A stretch of DNA of 64,000 bases from Crossaster papposus (taxonomy: Eukaryota; Echinodermata; Asteroidea; Velatida; Solasteridae). The position numbers and the translations under genes were made by a program. This document shows, piece by piece, positions 11,301 through 19,802 of this stretch (its first letter is position 1; every line of letters begins with the position of its first letter). Location of the stretch: assembly GCA_037893245.1 (NCBI GenBank), contig JBAIAA010000518.1, forward strand, positions 806,001-870,000, written 5' to 3'. The notes beneath the pieces were generated by a model, which worked only from the letters and a program-made list of their open reading frames with translations, made no database searches and was not told where the DNA came from.

Positions 11301-13744
11301 CACCGAGCCGACGCGCAGGATTATTTTTAACAAAAACTCGATCCGAGGCGGGTTCAGGCCGATAGTACCGGGAAGCACACCCACGCATTTTCCGGCCTTG
11401 CTCGCTGCTGACAGACATTTTCGGCCTTGCTCGTGGCGTGTTTAGGCATCATCCGTTTTGAATCTGGGGAAAACTTTGCGTTTATATACGTCCTCCGGCG
11501 CAAACTGGTTAAGAATTGTGTTTTTCTGTATAATTCTGTGAATCGCTTTTGGCTTGGCTTTGATTCCGTGTTGGGTTTTGTTGTCGGATGTTTTACCGGT
11601 GTCTTTTTTCTTTTTCTCTGTAAATTTGTCATCTTTATTCTTTTCATGCTCTTGTTTACTTATTCCCATTCCGGCTACTTGTTTCTTTAAACCAGTTCGC
11701 GCCGTTTTAAAATATTTTTATTTACCGGACCCAGACGCGGGATTATTTTTCACGAACATCGACCCCAGCGGGCCCAGGCCGGCAGTCCGTGGACAGCAAA
11801 CACCCACACATATCTGCTACAAGCCGGTTGCTGACAGATATATTTCCGGTCTTCGAGTTGCTCGAGGCCGTTTTTATCGGTCATCCGTTTATATTTTTGT
11901 GAAAATTGTGCATGTATACACGTCCTCCGGCGCGAACTGGTTAATTTAACCTTGCGACGTGCGGCCATTTTGTTTTTACACAAACGCGCGTCCGAACTTT
12001 TTTTCAAAGTCGGTTGTATTTCGTGTGTAAACCCCCATGCTGTTCGGTTTTATGGCTTTATATGTCAACACAGTACTTTCCCATAGTGTCTGAATATATT
12101 CGATCCCAGCTGGTGTTGTTGAACGGGGCAAGGCAACAATAGCATGATTGATTGGTTGGGAAGGTCTGGCGGTAAAATCCACACCTCAAAAACCCTTTAT
12201 GTACACAATGTAATGGGATACTCGTGGGGCAGCACTTTGCTTTGCTAAAAGCTGGGTCACCGGTTCAACCAGGGTTTAAGCTGCACTTCCCATGCTATTC
12301 GCATGCTTTGAACTAGGAATACATGTAATATGCGATTTCTTTGAACAAATGATGAAAAATCAATTGTTTTTTTACGGCGAAGCGACTTCGAATAAAAGTA
12401 CGGTGGCACGTCCGTCGCAAGGTTAATCCCGGGTTATATAGTTTTTTTGTGTGTTTTTTTTCAGTCTCCCTTTTTTTTTGTTTTTTTTTGGTGGTCTTTG
12501 TTTTACCCAGAAACTGAGTCGTTCCTCGCATGACGCGGCCGTCGATTACTTTAAACCCAAACGAGCCAATCAGCTGCTGGGTAGCACTAGCCACACCCAC
12601 GAGCCCAATTACCACATCCCGCCTGTCGGTGAGTGCATGCCATGTGTGAATGTTGTGTTTCCGGAACATTGCCAATAAAAGAGAAACAGTTCAAGTCCAC
12701 TGCAAGGCATTAATTAAGAATGCGATCTACCCATATTTAAGTGGGAGTGTCCCCAGCATAGGCTGGGCTCGAACCCCCAACCTACAGAACCTGCTTCCAC
12801 TGAATGGGCTACCCAGTTAACCCTAACCCTACCTAATGCTACTTTTTACTACTAGTAGTAAAAAGTAGTATGCAGTACTCTCACTGACTTGTGTTCAATG
12901 CCTGTAGTAATTTTTAGTATTTGGTACTTCACCCCCAATAGTGTACATGTACATAGTAATATGTAGTACATGTACTGAGATGGCTGGGTTTAGAGGAAAA
13001 ACTTACCTGGCAAACAAATGCAGTAGTCCAGACTTGGAATAAATCAATCACCAAAACCCATTACTGAACCAAACACACTCAACAAGCAAAAAGACCCAAT
13101 GCTCAAAAATACTACAAATACAATTGGGGTTGAAGTACCAAATACTAAAAAAATACTACACCCTATTAGTATTTGGTAGTTTCCAGTAACGGACTTGTAT
13201 TACCACTATTAGTATTTTGTAGTTGGCAGTATCTGTACTATGTCAGTGCACACCCAATCATCAGTCACAGAGAGACCCAGTGCTACAAAATACTAAGTAG
13301 TATTCTGTAGTACGCAGTTCTTTAGCCCAAAGTAAAGCCAAGGGGTTAATAAGAAAATAAATCAATAAACTGGTGGCTCATGTCTTATCGGCCATTTATT
13401 TCATACCATCGTATCGCGCCCTCAGCCAATAGAAATGGCTATTAACAGTCTCAGTCATTTATGCATTGAGCTAAAACTTGTGGTTAACTTGTAAGAAAAA
13501 GACTACGAAAAGCTTGCTCTTTGCAATATCTCTATGTTTTGGCCCTCCCCCCCCCCCCCCCCCCCCAGACCACCAGCAATTGAAAGGCTCGACCGTCGCC
13601 CTCTCGTCAACCAAGGACCTACACGGACCCACCACCCAACCAGCAGACATGCACGTACGCAGACCCCAACGCCTAGAGGCACTGCAACACGGCAAGGGTA
13701 AAAAAGGGAAAAAGAAGCACTTCAACTCGCTGGAACCTATATGA
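185..13744 (+). CDS. KIF17: KIF17/OSM-3-like kinesin, 3' nine exons (5' part outside window)
   Basis: Homodimeric kinesin-2 motor that moves along microtubules and acts in cilia and dendrites (family knowledge). Exons by splice sites: 185-412, 1313-1600, 2439-2560, 3630-3766, 5521-5743, 8450-8661, 10008-10215, 12511-12628, 13569-13744; phases agree across all junctions and give about 569 residues before TGA. The first exon carries the end of the motor ([20 protein letters not shown]) and the neck ([13 protein letters not shown]). Central exons are coiled coil. The tail carries [29 protein letters not shown] and RRPQRLEAL followed by a basic KGKKGKKK stretch, the same order as I recall in vertebrate KIF17. 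The start codon and most of the motor lie upstream of the window. Introns are full of MITEs, and exon 6 is followed by a tandem array of its own 3' end. The paralogue KIF3 is excluded by the tail motifs. Confidence 0.93.
613..1229. mobile_element. MITE family A (GTGACC termini), intronic
   Basis: About 615-bp non-coding element. It starts with a worn inverted repeat (AAAATGAGAGTAAAGTCGG) and ends with the mirror copy and GTGACAGGTCAC. Other copies at 3794-4424, 25903-26535 and 41303-41900 define it. Confidence 0.8.
1313..1600 (+). CDS. KIF17: KIF17 exon: linker and coiled coil
   Basis: Acceptor is ...CCCCTACAAG at 1311-1312; a nearer AG at 1331-1332 breaks the frame, so 1313 is preferred because phase 1 then joins correctly. 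Encodes a Pro/Ala/Ser linker, then a charged coil ([33 protein letters not shown]). Donor GTGAGT at 1601. Confidence 0.85.
1722..2035 (-). mobile_element. tRNA-derived SINE, minus orientation
   Basis: Read on the minus strand it has a tRNA-like head with a B-box-like GGGTTCGAGTCC and a body with TGTCCTTAAGCAAGGCA, a GGATGGGACGTAAA-type core and GAACCCAGTAACACT. The same head and body occur in plus orientation at 19520-19795. Diverged. Confidence 0.7.
2296..2330. repeat. Poly(A) tract
   Basis: An uninterrupted run of about 35 A in the KIF17 intron; a retroposon tail or a simple repeat. Confidence 0.8.
2439..2560 (+). CDS. KIF17: KIF17 exon: polar linker
   Basis: Acceptor CGGCAG ends at 2438 after a T-rich tract; donor GTATCG at 2561 is weak but phase-compatible. 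Encodes about 40 polar residues ([29 protein letters not shown]). Little conservation is expected here. Confidence 0.75.
2650..2960. repeat. ~115-bp tandem repeat, just over 2 copies
   Basis: Units share GAAAGGTTTTGAAAGGTGAG and AAACTGTCTGACAAAA, with internal GAAAGGT sub-repeats. Non-coding and intronic. Confidence 0.7.
3024..3146. repeat. Inverted repeat (hairpin) around GGGTCCTC
   Basis: GGTAATAACAGTGTGAGGAC near 3027 is mirrored by GTCCTCGCACTGTTATTACC near 3123-3142, with an inner CCGGTTATTACTGC / GCAGTAGTAACCGG pair. Foldback of about 120 bp in a KIF17 intron. Confidence 0.7.
3349..3594. mobile_element. MITE family E (GGGGCCAATTTCATA termini)
   Basis: 245-bp element with inverted ends (GGGCCAATTTCATAGAGCTG / agcagctctat...ttggcccc) and an inner GCTAAGCA palindrome pair. 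Other copies at 10669-10911, 17926-18170 and 18396-18985. Confidence 0.85.
3630..3766 (+). CDS. KIF17: KIF17 exon: acidic, Pro-rich linker
   Basis: Acceptor TTCCCAG ends at 3629; donor GTAGGG at 3767. Encodes an acidic/proline linker ([19 protein letters not shown]) ending DQNEALKR, with the Arg codon split (phase 2). It lies 35 bp downstream of a MITE that ends at 3594 and 27 bp upstream of another that starts at 3794. Confidence 0.8.
3794..4424. mobile_element. MITE family A, second copy
   Basis: Starts GTGAACTGTCACCAC and ends GTAGTGACATGTCAC. Inner segments match the other family-A copies, including the paired TACCATTGGAAAGCTC-type motif in inverse order. No coding capacity. Confidence 0.85.
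4445..4541. mobile_element. MITE family D fragment
   Basis: Matches one end of family D (ACTATAAAATACAACCCCC, then TTCAAGCAATTA and GGTGTATCCTACCTT). Truncated by family A on its left. Confidence 0.7.
4621..5016. mobile_element. MITE family C (GTGACCTGTTCCAACGAAAC)
   Basis: Left end GTGACCTGTTCCAACGAAAC; right end TTGTCCGGGTTCCGTTGG, cut short and fused directly to a family-B copy at 5017. Other copies at 10287-10668 and 24979-25394. Confidence 0.8.
5017..5412. mobile_element. MITE family B (GTGACCCGCTCCAT), left end lost
   Basis: Right end CTGATTACGATGGAGCGGGT then CAC. Inner sequence matches 50547-50983. The left terminus is missing where it abuts the family-C copy. Confidence 0.8.
5521..5743 (+). 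CDS. KIF17: KIF17 exon: long coiled coil
   Basis: A clean CT-rich tract and CCACAG acceptor precede it; donor GTAAGG at 5744. Encodes a heptad-rich basic/acidic coil ([53 protein letters not shown]), consistent with the dimerising stalk. Confidence 0.9.
5866..6290. mobile_element. MITE, family A-like short variant
   Basis: 425 bp with perfect GTGACC...GGTCAC ends and paired ATCACAAAATGAGCGTAAAG / CTTTACGCTCATTTTGTGAT, flanked by ATAT on both sides. Shorter interior than family A. Confidence 0.8.
6295..7294. mobile_element. 1-kb GTGACCCGCTCC element with nested inserts
   Basis: Inverted ends GTGACCCGCTCC and GAGCGGGTCAC, each next to an AAGGTGACAT / TGTCACCTT pair. It begins four bases (ATAT) after the previous MITE. 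It hosts an (AAT)n SINE-like fragment near 6607 and a TTAA MITE at 6889-7130. Confidence 0.7.
6889..7130. mobile_element. TTAA MITE family F (CCAGTTCGCGCCGG)
   Basis: TTAA-CCAGTTCGCGCCGG ... CCCGGCGCGAACTGG-TTAA. The TTAA on both sides fits a piggyBac- or Kolobok-type target. At least ten more copies lie in this window. Confidence 0.85.
7295..8340. other. KIF17 intron stretch, no gene seen
   Basis: About 1 kb of unique-looking intron. It holds a purine-rich low-complexity run (7760-8060, GGGGGAGGGGGG-type) but no splice-compatible ORF or recognisable element. Confidence 0.5.
8353..8427 (+). repeat. tRNA-like SINE fragment upstream of KIF17 exon 6
   Basis: Contains an A-box-like TAGCTCAGTTGGTAGAA followed by a tRNA-length body with a worn B box. 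A related copy is at 29931-30001. The anticodon arm does not fold, so this is not a functional tRNA. Confidence 0.55.
8450..8661 (+). CDS. KIF17: KIF17 exon 6: coil plus conserved tail motif
   Basis: Acceptor CTTCTAG ends at 8449, donor GTGAGT at 8662. Encodes [57 protein letters not shown]; the IDYL..IR.QE and RRDCNY motifs identify KIF17. Ends in phase 2. The last ~90 bp of this exon with its donor are the unit of the array that follows. Confidence 0.92.
8662..9994 (+). repeat. Tandem array of KIF17 exon 6 3' end plus 5' splice site
   Basis: Units of about 142-161 bp (mostly 154) each repeat the exon segment from CCTGCCTGCGACGGGACTG through AGCTGGGATGAGGAGGAAGG and its GTGAG donor, then GATAGACAGAGGGACTGACG. 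Donor-like sites begin at 8661 (authentic), 8821, 8975, 9129, 9283, 9437, 9598, 9740 and 9886; a ninth partial unit runs into the exon 7 acceptor. Most spacings are not multiples of 3 and units contain stops, so only the first donor gives a full protein. Confidence 0.93.
10008..10215 (+). CDS. KIF17: KIF17 exon: Pro/Gly-rich tail
   Basis: Acceptor GTCCGCAG ends at 10007 and the split Arg joins exon 6 to [13 protein letters not shown]. Continues with a Gly/Pro-rich segment and ends LPEEDRYLQ. Donor GTAAAA at 10216. WKIP and EEDRY match my recollection of the vertebrate tail. Confidence 0.9.
10287..10668. mobile_element. MITE family C, diverged copy
   Basis: Interior matches 4621-5016 and 24979-25394 (GAACTTCAAAG..TTTATCTCATAATTAGGT; TAAAGCCGAGAACCTAGAG). 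Right end TTGTCCCGGTTTCGTTGGA is joined directly to a family-E element. Confidence 0.7.
10669..10911. mobile_element. MITE family E
   Basis: Full-length, with GGGGCCAATTTCATAGAGCT at 10669 and AGCTCTATGAAATTGGCCCC at the right end. Confidence 0.85.
10912..11066. mobile_element. MITE family E, partial tandem copy
   Basis: Repeats the second half of the preceding element (TGGTTACCAGCCAAAATTCT onward) without the left end. Probably a local duplication. Confidence 0.75.
11269..11512. mobile_element. TTAA MITE family F
   Basis: Ends AACCAGTTTGCGCCGGG and CCGGCGCAAACTGGTTAA; interior contains GGGAAGCACACCCACGCATT as in the other copies. Confidence 0.85.
11697..11944. mobile_element. TTAA MITE family F, divergent subfamily
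   Basis: TTAAACCAGTTCGCGCC ... GGCGCGAACTGGTTAA. The interior differs (CACATATCTGCTACAAGC), so it is a distinct subfamily. Confidence 0.8.
12511..12628 (+). CDS. KIF17: KIF17 exon: tail
   Basis: Acceptor TTTACCCAG ends at 12510 after a long T-rich tract; donor GTGAGT at 12629. Encodes [20 protein letters not shown] and [12 protein letters not shown]. The LSRS...YF..KRA.Q pattern fits the KIF17 tail. Ends in phase 1. Confidence 0.87.
12757..12811 (-). repeat. tRNA-like fragment (B-box), minus strand
   Basis: The minus strand shows GGGGGTTCGAGCCCAGCC, a B-box-like motif, preceded by a degraded tRNA body. Probably a SINE remnant, not a gene. Confidence 0.4.
12838..13330. repeat. AGTAGT-rich foldback element
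   Basis: Opens with a near-perfect 30-bp palindrome (CTTTTTACTACTAGTAG then TAAAAAG) at 12841-12871. TAGTATTTGGTA / TACCAAATACTA pairs recur through 13330, in the last KIF17 intron. Confidence 0.55.
13547..13568 (+). promoter_or_regulatory. Poly(C) 3' splice site of KIF17 terminal exon
   Basis: Twenty consecutive C (13547-13566) followed by the acceptor AG. The polypyrimidine tract has no U, which is unusual for U2AF binding and fits recognition by a poly(C)-binding protein. Confidence 0.7.
13569..13744 (+). CDS. KIF17: KIF17 terminal exon with basic C-terminal signal
   Basis: The acceptor AG (13567-13568) follows an uninterrupted run of 20 C. Encodes a polar stretch, then [20 protein letters not shown], then HFNSLEPI and TGA at 13742-13744. 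The RL-E-L + lysine cluster + short hydrophobic end matches the place where vertebrate KIF17 carries its ciliary/nuclear import signal. Confidence 0.88.
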
Positions 13745-13854
13745 AGGGGGGAGGGGGAGGGGGGTAGGGAGCGCTCGATACATCTTGAGTTGATTCATGT
13801 CTATGAGGGTGTTGCCATCCCTGATTAGCAACAAATGGCTCAGTCCAGCAGCTA

Positions 13855-14010
13855 ATTTCACGAAAAGTGCGTAACTTGCGCTAATTTTCAAAAGTGGCGT
13901 AAGGCTTACGCAACAAAAATGTTGCGTAGCTGCGCCATTTCCTTACGGAGCATTTTACGAAAACTTGGCGTAGCTGCGCAACGTTTTAAACAGCGTTTAC
14001 GACGACTGTT
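13855..14010. repeat. GCGTAAGGC foldback element
   Basis: TTCACGAAAAGTGCGTAAC ... TTACGAAAACTTGGCGTAGC, with an inner AAGTGGCGTAAGGC / GCGCCATTT pair. A second copy at 41205-41945 is split by a family-A MITE, which makes this an empty-site reference. Confidence 0.65.
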
Positions 14011-14032
14011 TGCGTACATTTGTGTTCTGTCA

Positions 14033-14326
14033 TGAAAAATATTTATTTGCCAAATCAACATTCCGAGAAAAACAGCTTTGGAATAAACAAAATTGACCAA
14101 AATCATACGGACAGCGCACACAAATCCTCTCAATTTTCATCTTTATTTTAATAACGTTTTTACATACAAGACATTAATGACAATAATCTGTGATAACTAC
14201 ACTTCCTAAAAATACAATGTTCAGAAAGACAACTTGGTCACGATTTTCACCCATGCGTTCACTTCAACGACCGATTGCGTAAAAGGGCCCCAGCGACTTA
14301 TTCCTGATTACGATGGAGCGGGTCGC
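14033..14326. mobile_element. MITE family B, left-truncated
   Basis: Matches the right 290 bp of 50547-50983 and ends CGATGGAGCGGGTCGC. Confidence 0.75.
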
Positions 14327-14630
14327 ATATTAGGGGAAGCAGGAATAGGTTTATAGGCCGCGTCCGAATCTCTTGTCTATGGGAAGCAGGGTTAGATTTA
14401 TAGTCTGGTGGGGGTCTTGTACCCAGCATCCAGTAAAACAAAAAAATAAGCAAGCACATGTAGATTCTGAATGTGTAGATTCTGAATCAAAGTGTAGTTG
14501 TGTGGTAGAGCTATACCTCGTCTTAATGAAATAAACGATGATGCTTTTTAGAATCGCCAGTAGGCTTGGGTGAATCCAGCAATTTTGGAATCGATCCCGA
14601 TTAGAATCGATCCTGAACCCAACAAAAATT

Positions 14631-14843
14631 AGGGTTGTAGTCGAGTCCCTGCAAGTCCGTTCACAAGTCCTTTCGTGAAGCCAGTCATAAGTCTCTTCAT
14701 AAAGGCAGTCGCAAGTAACTGGATGAACAATGACAAAGGAATGCTTTTGTCAAAGCTGATTTGAATAGCTTGTGATTTGAATTGGAACTGGAGGACTTGT
14801 GATGGACTTGCAGGGACTTGTGATGGACTCGACTACATCCCTG
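14631..14843. mobile_element. MITE family G (AGGGTTGTAGTCGAGTCCC)
   Basis: 213-bp near-palindrome: GTAGTCGAGTCCCTGCAAGT at the left, mirrored by GACTTGCAGGGACTTGTGAT...CGACTACATCCCT. Inner AAATCACAAGC.. pairs. Copies at 21999-22430 and 47521-47724. Confidence 0.8.
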
Positions 14844-15429
14844 AAAAAAATACATAAAAAGAACTTCCATTTCAACGACTTCATTATGAGAAGTAACGTT
14901 CATCACAAAGTCAAAATCAGACCTCACTTTTGCGACATTATCGGCATAAACAAAAGCGAAAAATTGCATCTATCAACATGTTGATACTACTACTAATAAT
15001 CCTCTTGCTTATTATAGCGTTTTTCATTGTATCAACGATCTCAAAGCGCTTTACAATTATTACCACGTTCATCAGGCCCTGGACCACGCGGCAGCCGTTT
15101 ATACTTGGCGCTCAATCGGCCTCGACCCTCACAGGTACCCATTTATACTCCTGGGTGGGGAGAAGCAAATGTAGTTTAGGGAACACGTACCTATCTAACC
15201 AGCGGGTAACCAGCCGTTTTCCAGTGTCTGAGCATTTTGAAAAGGATGAGCCTATGTCATGAATATTGGTATATGCAAGAGATCATCCAGCCTGGCCCAT
15301 GGGCTCAAATCAAGTCAACTACCCTGGGGATTAACTCCAGAGAGCCAGCATGGTGTATAAACCACAATTTTGACATCAACTGTACCTGAATACATCCATT
15401 GTGTCTCTACCAGAGAGATAAGCTGGGAG

Positions 15430-15565
15430 TAATTGACCATTTGCGTGTGGAATTTAAATAATATCTGGTACACTGACTTGTTCACACAGCTTGGGACAGT
15501 TTGACTTTAAATTATCCAGACCAAATACACTGTTGCTATATCACGTGATTCGGGGCAAGCTCTTG
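15430..15565. repeat. Interspersed repeat H
   Basis: AATTGACCATTTGCGTGTGG through CACGTGATTCGGGGCAAGCT. A near-identical copy is at 30060-30194 inside the DED gene, and an inverted partial copy is at 15945-15995. Confidence 0.75.
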
Positions 15566-16189
15566 CATAGTTACGTTGGAGACGCTCAGCACCAATACAT
15601 TGTTCACAATGGTTGAGAATGGTACAAAGACACCAGACCATTCCAGAGCCGGGGGTTGCTAGCGTAAGGCTTGCCCCGAGTGAAAAGGTCTTCAAAGGGT
15701 AATTTCTATAGATGAATAGGTCTCCATTAGGAATTTTTGGATTGTACTCAAAAACTAGGGTTAGAATGTGGGTTAGTGTTAGTGTTTGGGTTAGGGTATA
15801 ATATAGGGTATATTGGGTTGAAATTTCAACCCAGGAAAATAATTGTGGTTAAAATGGGAGCATTTTGAAAAACGTGCTCGACTTTCTAACCATTTTGTAC
15901 ACGAGAACAAAGCTCTCTACAGTGATACAAAAACGCGAATACATGAACAAGTCAGTGTACCAGATATTATTCAAATTCCACACGCAAATGACCAATTGGT
16001 CTTTTTGTTTTTGCCCTTCAAGAACCCCTACTGCCAGGCAGAGTCATGCATAACCCTCTGACATAAGGCTGATTGTCCAGTGACCTGCGAGTCCATTATA
16101 GATCAGGTAATAAACAGGCGGGCAACTGCCAGTTAACGGCTGGTTGAATGGGTACAACATGTTCCCTTAATTGTCTTACCCAAGGGCTC

Positions 16190-16272
16190 GAACACCATGT
16201 TCCCTGGCAGGGTTCGAACCTGCGCACCATCGTACATGAGTCGAACACCGTAACCACTGCGCCACGGCATTC
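16190..16272 (-). repeat. tRNA-like SINE head, minus strand
   Basis: The minus strand shows A-box-like TGGCGCAGTGGTTACGG and B-box GCAGGTTCGAACCCTGC. The rest is diverged, so a SINE or tRNA pseudogene is likelier than a working tRNA. Confidence 0.55.
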
Positions 16273-16827
16273 TTGGCCAGGTGAACAAGAATGTCGGGCA
16301 TGTGGAATTTCCTCTTTTAAGCTGATTTGTTTATTTCTTTTTCATTGGTAGTATACTCACATGCCTAAAATGTGCAGGTCTGAATGTGATCTGCTGTATT
16401 TGTAATACACAAATAAAATAGCTCATTTTGTGAGAGGTTAATAGGCAGTAAAGCTCAGTTTTTGTAAAAGGACGGCTTCATCTGCAGTTTTGATGCGCTG
16501 CGTGCTTTGTAAACTTGTTAGGGTCCGTTTCGTTCCTTAGGGCGTTCTTTGAAGGCGCGTTGGATCGGAGTAGGCCGGTCTTCAAAATCATTGCGCGAAG
16601 ACAGGAAACGATGCTCGGAAAACTGGAATCGAAGAAGCGATTCCTAAAAAAAAAAAACCAGTGGAATTGCGATTCCGATTTTTTAAAATCAATTCTGTCG
16701 AAAAAAAAAATAAAAAATTGTACGGATGTCTGTTCACGCTTGCCTTTCTCTTAATATAGGATATCCTATCTGTGCAATTTTAGTTTTAAAAAAGTTAGTG
16801 TTAGATAAATACTGCAGTTAACTATTA

Positions 16828-17224
16828 TTAAAGGGATCGTATACGTTTGGTAATTACTCCAAAAATGTATGGCAATAAAAATTTACTTGGTAAGAAGTAC
16901 AGCAGCTTTGGGTAGTATAATGCATTTTTAGAAACTTTTCACTTCGAAGTACTGCGGTTATGGAAAAAGATATCACTTTTTTATCCCCAACAATTTGAAT
17001 CTCAGAAGCGTTTACTGCAGTGACGTTTCTCAGATTGTGTATTCCAATGCAGATTATTTTTCCTGCGTGGACATAACCGCTCCAGATTTCCGGCAATATC
17101 TCAAAATCGCTACCACCTTTTGAAATGAAATTTGTACAGGTTAGTTTTATGGTGTATATCTATAACTATATAGGATTGAAACAAACAGTGGGTTCCAATT
17201 ACCAAACGTATACGATCCCTTTAA
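16828..17224. mobile_element. TTAA MITE family I (AGGGATCGTATACG)
   Basis: TTAA-AGGGATCGTATACGTTTGG ... CCAAACGTATACGATCCCT-TTAA, about 395 bp. A second copy is at 32258-32621. Confidence 0.85.
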
Positions 17225-17925
17225 CTATTATTAAATTAGTAGTACGAGATGTTTTTGACCATTTATCAATTGTCTGCAAATGCAATGCTACATTTTTGTG
17301 TTACTTTTCAAAAACCGTCCTGGTATGTTTTCTTCTCAAAAATATTATTTTGTTTTGATACAAAATACTTTAGAGTGTGTGATTGTTTTTACTACGAATA
17401 TTTGTTTTTTATTTACAGCAGATTCAAAAATTTACAGTTTGTTTACGCTTCTTAATTTTTACCTTGTTAATATTTCAACACTTGCGCTATTTCATGTATA
17501 TTTTGTTTGGATGCAAAAGATGTACAGATATTTTGTTAAACGAAATAGCAGTCAGTCAGTCGCATGACTGACTCGTAATAATTCTATATATTTGAAAACG
17601 TGCGTTTCATTTTTTTTTGAGCGCAACTTTAATTTTCATATTGCGTCGTGTGCACTTTTTTTTTTTTTTTTGTATTGCCGGAATTTGCTTTATTAGCCAT
17701 TGTTTGTAGCAGATTATTGTATGTGTAAACAATCAAGATATTTAAAAGAACTTAAAAAGCTGAATTTGTAAAAACGTTGACGAAATGGAGGGGTTGCCTT
17801 TATCAAGGCGAGTTGAATGCATTTTTTCTGTCATGTGATTGTATCGGTTCAATCGGGACATCTTGAACTGGTCTATCGTACATCTTGTGTGCTGTAGTGT
17901 CTATAGACCATTAGATACTAGACCT

Positions 17926-18170
17926 GGGGCCAATTTTATAAAGCTGCTAAGCACCAAAATTTGCTTAGCATGACAATTTGTCCTTGGCAAAAACAAGGTT
18001 ACAGACCAAATTTTCACCTGATCTTTATTGTTTTGGATTGATAATCAGCTGTTTTTTTGCTTATAGCATGAAAAACACGTAGAATTGTGGCTGGTAACCT
18101 GTTTTTAATGAGCAAGGCTTTTTTGTGCTAAGCAAATTTTTGTGCTTAGCAGCTCTATGAAATTGGCCCC
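17926..18170. mobile_element. MITE family E
   Basis: Full-length copy, inverted relative to 3349-3594, with GGGGCCAATTTTATAAAGCT and ATGAAATTGGCCCC ends. Confidence 0.85.
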
Positions 18171-18395
18171 TGTACTAAATCACGAGAGTGCTGCTTAAAG
18201 GGTACCTGAAATTTAAAAATTTAATATGGCGAAATATACCACACAAGAACAAGCATGGAGGAATGGAACAACATACGCAAACAACTTAAGTGCGTCACGG
18301 CAAAAATCACAGCACAACTCACGGCAAAGAAAAGCCATTTTGTTTGCAGTGGTAGGCCCCGCACGAGTCACTGTCTCGGGTAGCACGAACACACC

Positions 18396-18985
18396 AGGGG
18401 CGAATTTCATAAAACATGTAAGCACACAAATTTGCTTAGCACAAACAAATCTTGCTCAGTAAAAACAGGTTACCATTCATAACTTTAAAGGTAGTATACA
18501 CCATTTGCAGATATCGAAAATATTTACTACCGAATTATTAGGAAAAATCTTACTCATTTGAAAGTAAATAATGATTCTAGGCATCCAGCAAAATTATTGC
18601 GCTAGATATCCTGTAATTATTCCGAAAAATTTAATTTTATAATAAAAAATTCGCGATCGCCGTCCGGCGATCGCGAAAAAACAAAGATAACATAAGAATA
18701 ACTGCTCGACGCTGTTTTTCGTGCTTTTCTCGGCATCCATGATTGTAAAACTTTGGACAGCTCAGTTAAACGATGTTTAATGACTATAAAATACAACCCC
18801 CCAAATCTACTCATTCATGATAATTCAAGCAATTACCAATGGTGTAACCTACCTTTAAGCGTTTCTCATGCTAAGCGAATACAGTCACAAACAATATACA
18901 TCACTTGAACATTTAGTTTATAACCTCGTTTTGGCCAGGGAAGCATTTTCATGCTAAGCTAAATGTTTGTGCTTACATGTTTTAA
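18396..18985. mobile_element. MITE family E split by a nested family D MITE
   Basis: Left half 18396-18484 and right half 18859-18985 are one family-E element. A family-D MITE (18485-18858) sits between them with TTAA on both sides. Confidence 0.8.
18485..18858. mobile_element. TTAA MITE family D (AGGTAGTATACACCATT), nested
   Basis: TTAA-AGGTAGTATACACCATT...ATGGTGTAACCTACCT-TTAA. A central GCGATCGCCG hairpin near 18650-18675 is typical of the family. Confidence 0.85.
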
Positions 18986-19519
18986 GAAAATATTTTAAAA
19001 GTCTTCCTTGGCAAAAACAGGGTTACAAACGTTGTATATTGTTTGTGACTGGTATTCGGTATTTGCTTTAGCACACACTTATAAATGCAGTTTTGGCTGG
19101 TATTCATGTTTGACTGAGAATTTTGTCAGTTTTTGTCAGCAAATTTGTATGCTCCATTTGGAATTAGCTCCATGCTCCTTTTGCCAATAGGGTTACCGAA
19201 AGGTGCACGCCTTGTCTTTAAGAATGTGCGATGGGGATGCGCGAGAACATGGTTCCTCCTCAAAGATTGTTTCCAATTTTGTTTTGAAGCCAAAGTTGGA
19301 AAATTAGTTGGGCCAAATATTACGTGTGTGTTTAGTTTAGAATTTGACAAATAGCTGTATATACATGTAGCTGTGTATAAAAATATATATATAATATGTG
19401 GAAAAACTTTATTGGAGTATATTGTGCCGTCCTACAGTATATGTATATGGAATGCTATTATATGCGTAATGCTCTATGATCTACGATCTTTGCTGTAAAT
19501 TGCTACTGCTATGCACACT

Positions 19520-19795
19520 CGTGGAGTGTCGTGGCCGGGCGGTTAAGAACTCGGTTTTCTGTTCCGCAGAGCGTGGGTTCGAGTCCCGGTGTCGACACGT
19601 GTGTCCTTAAGCAAGGCAATTAAACCACTATTGCTTCGTCCATCGGATGGGACGTAAAGCTGTAGGTCCCGTGCGTTGTGTAATGCACGTAAAAGAACCC
19701 AGTAACACTCTTCGCTAAGAGAAGGGGTTCGCCCCGGTGTTCCTGGCAGCGCCTCGGAATAGGCAACTAGATAGATGGTGCTTTACAAATGCATG
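19520..19795 (+). mobile_element. tRNA-derived SINE, near full length
   Basis: Head GTGGCCGGGCGGTTAAGAAC (A-box-like) and GTGGGTTCGAGTCCCGGTG (B box), then a body with TGTCCTTAAGCAAGGCAATT, CATCGGATGGGACGTAAAGC and TAAAAGAACCCAGTAACACT. Ends at GGTGCTTTACAAATGCATG. The head looks serine/leucine-tRNA-like but is not a functional tRNA. Confidence 0.8.
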
Positions 19796-19802
19796 ATCAT
19801 CA

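Larger units (their letters stand above)
10287..12510. other. KIF17 intron 7, repeat-filled
   Basis: Apart from the listed MITEs, 11945-12500 is unique-looking AT-rich intron with no exon or RNA gene I recognise; 44345-44850 resembles parts of it (GTACGGTGGCACGTC, CCCCCAAGCTGTTTTGGTTT), so it is a repeat pair. Confidence 0.5.
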
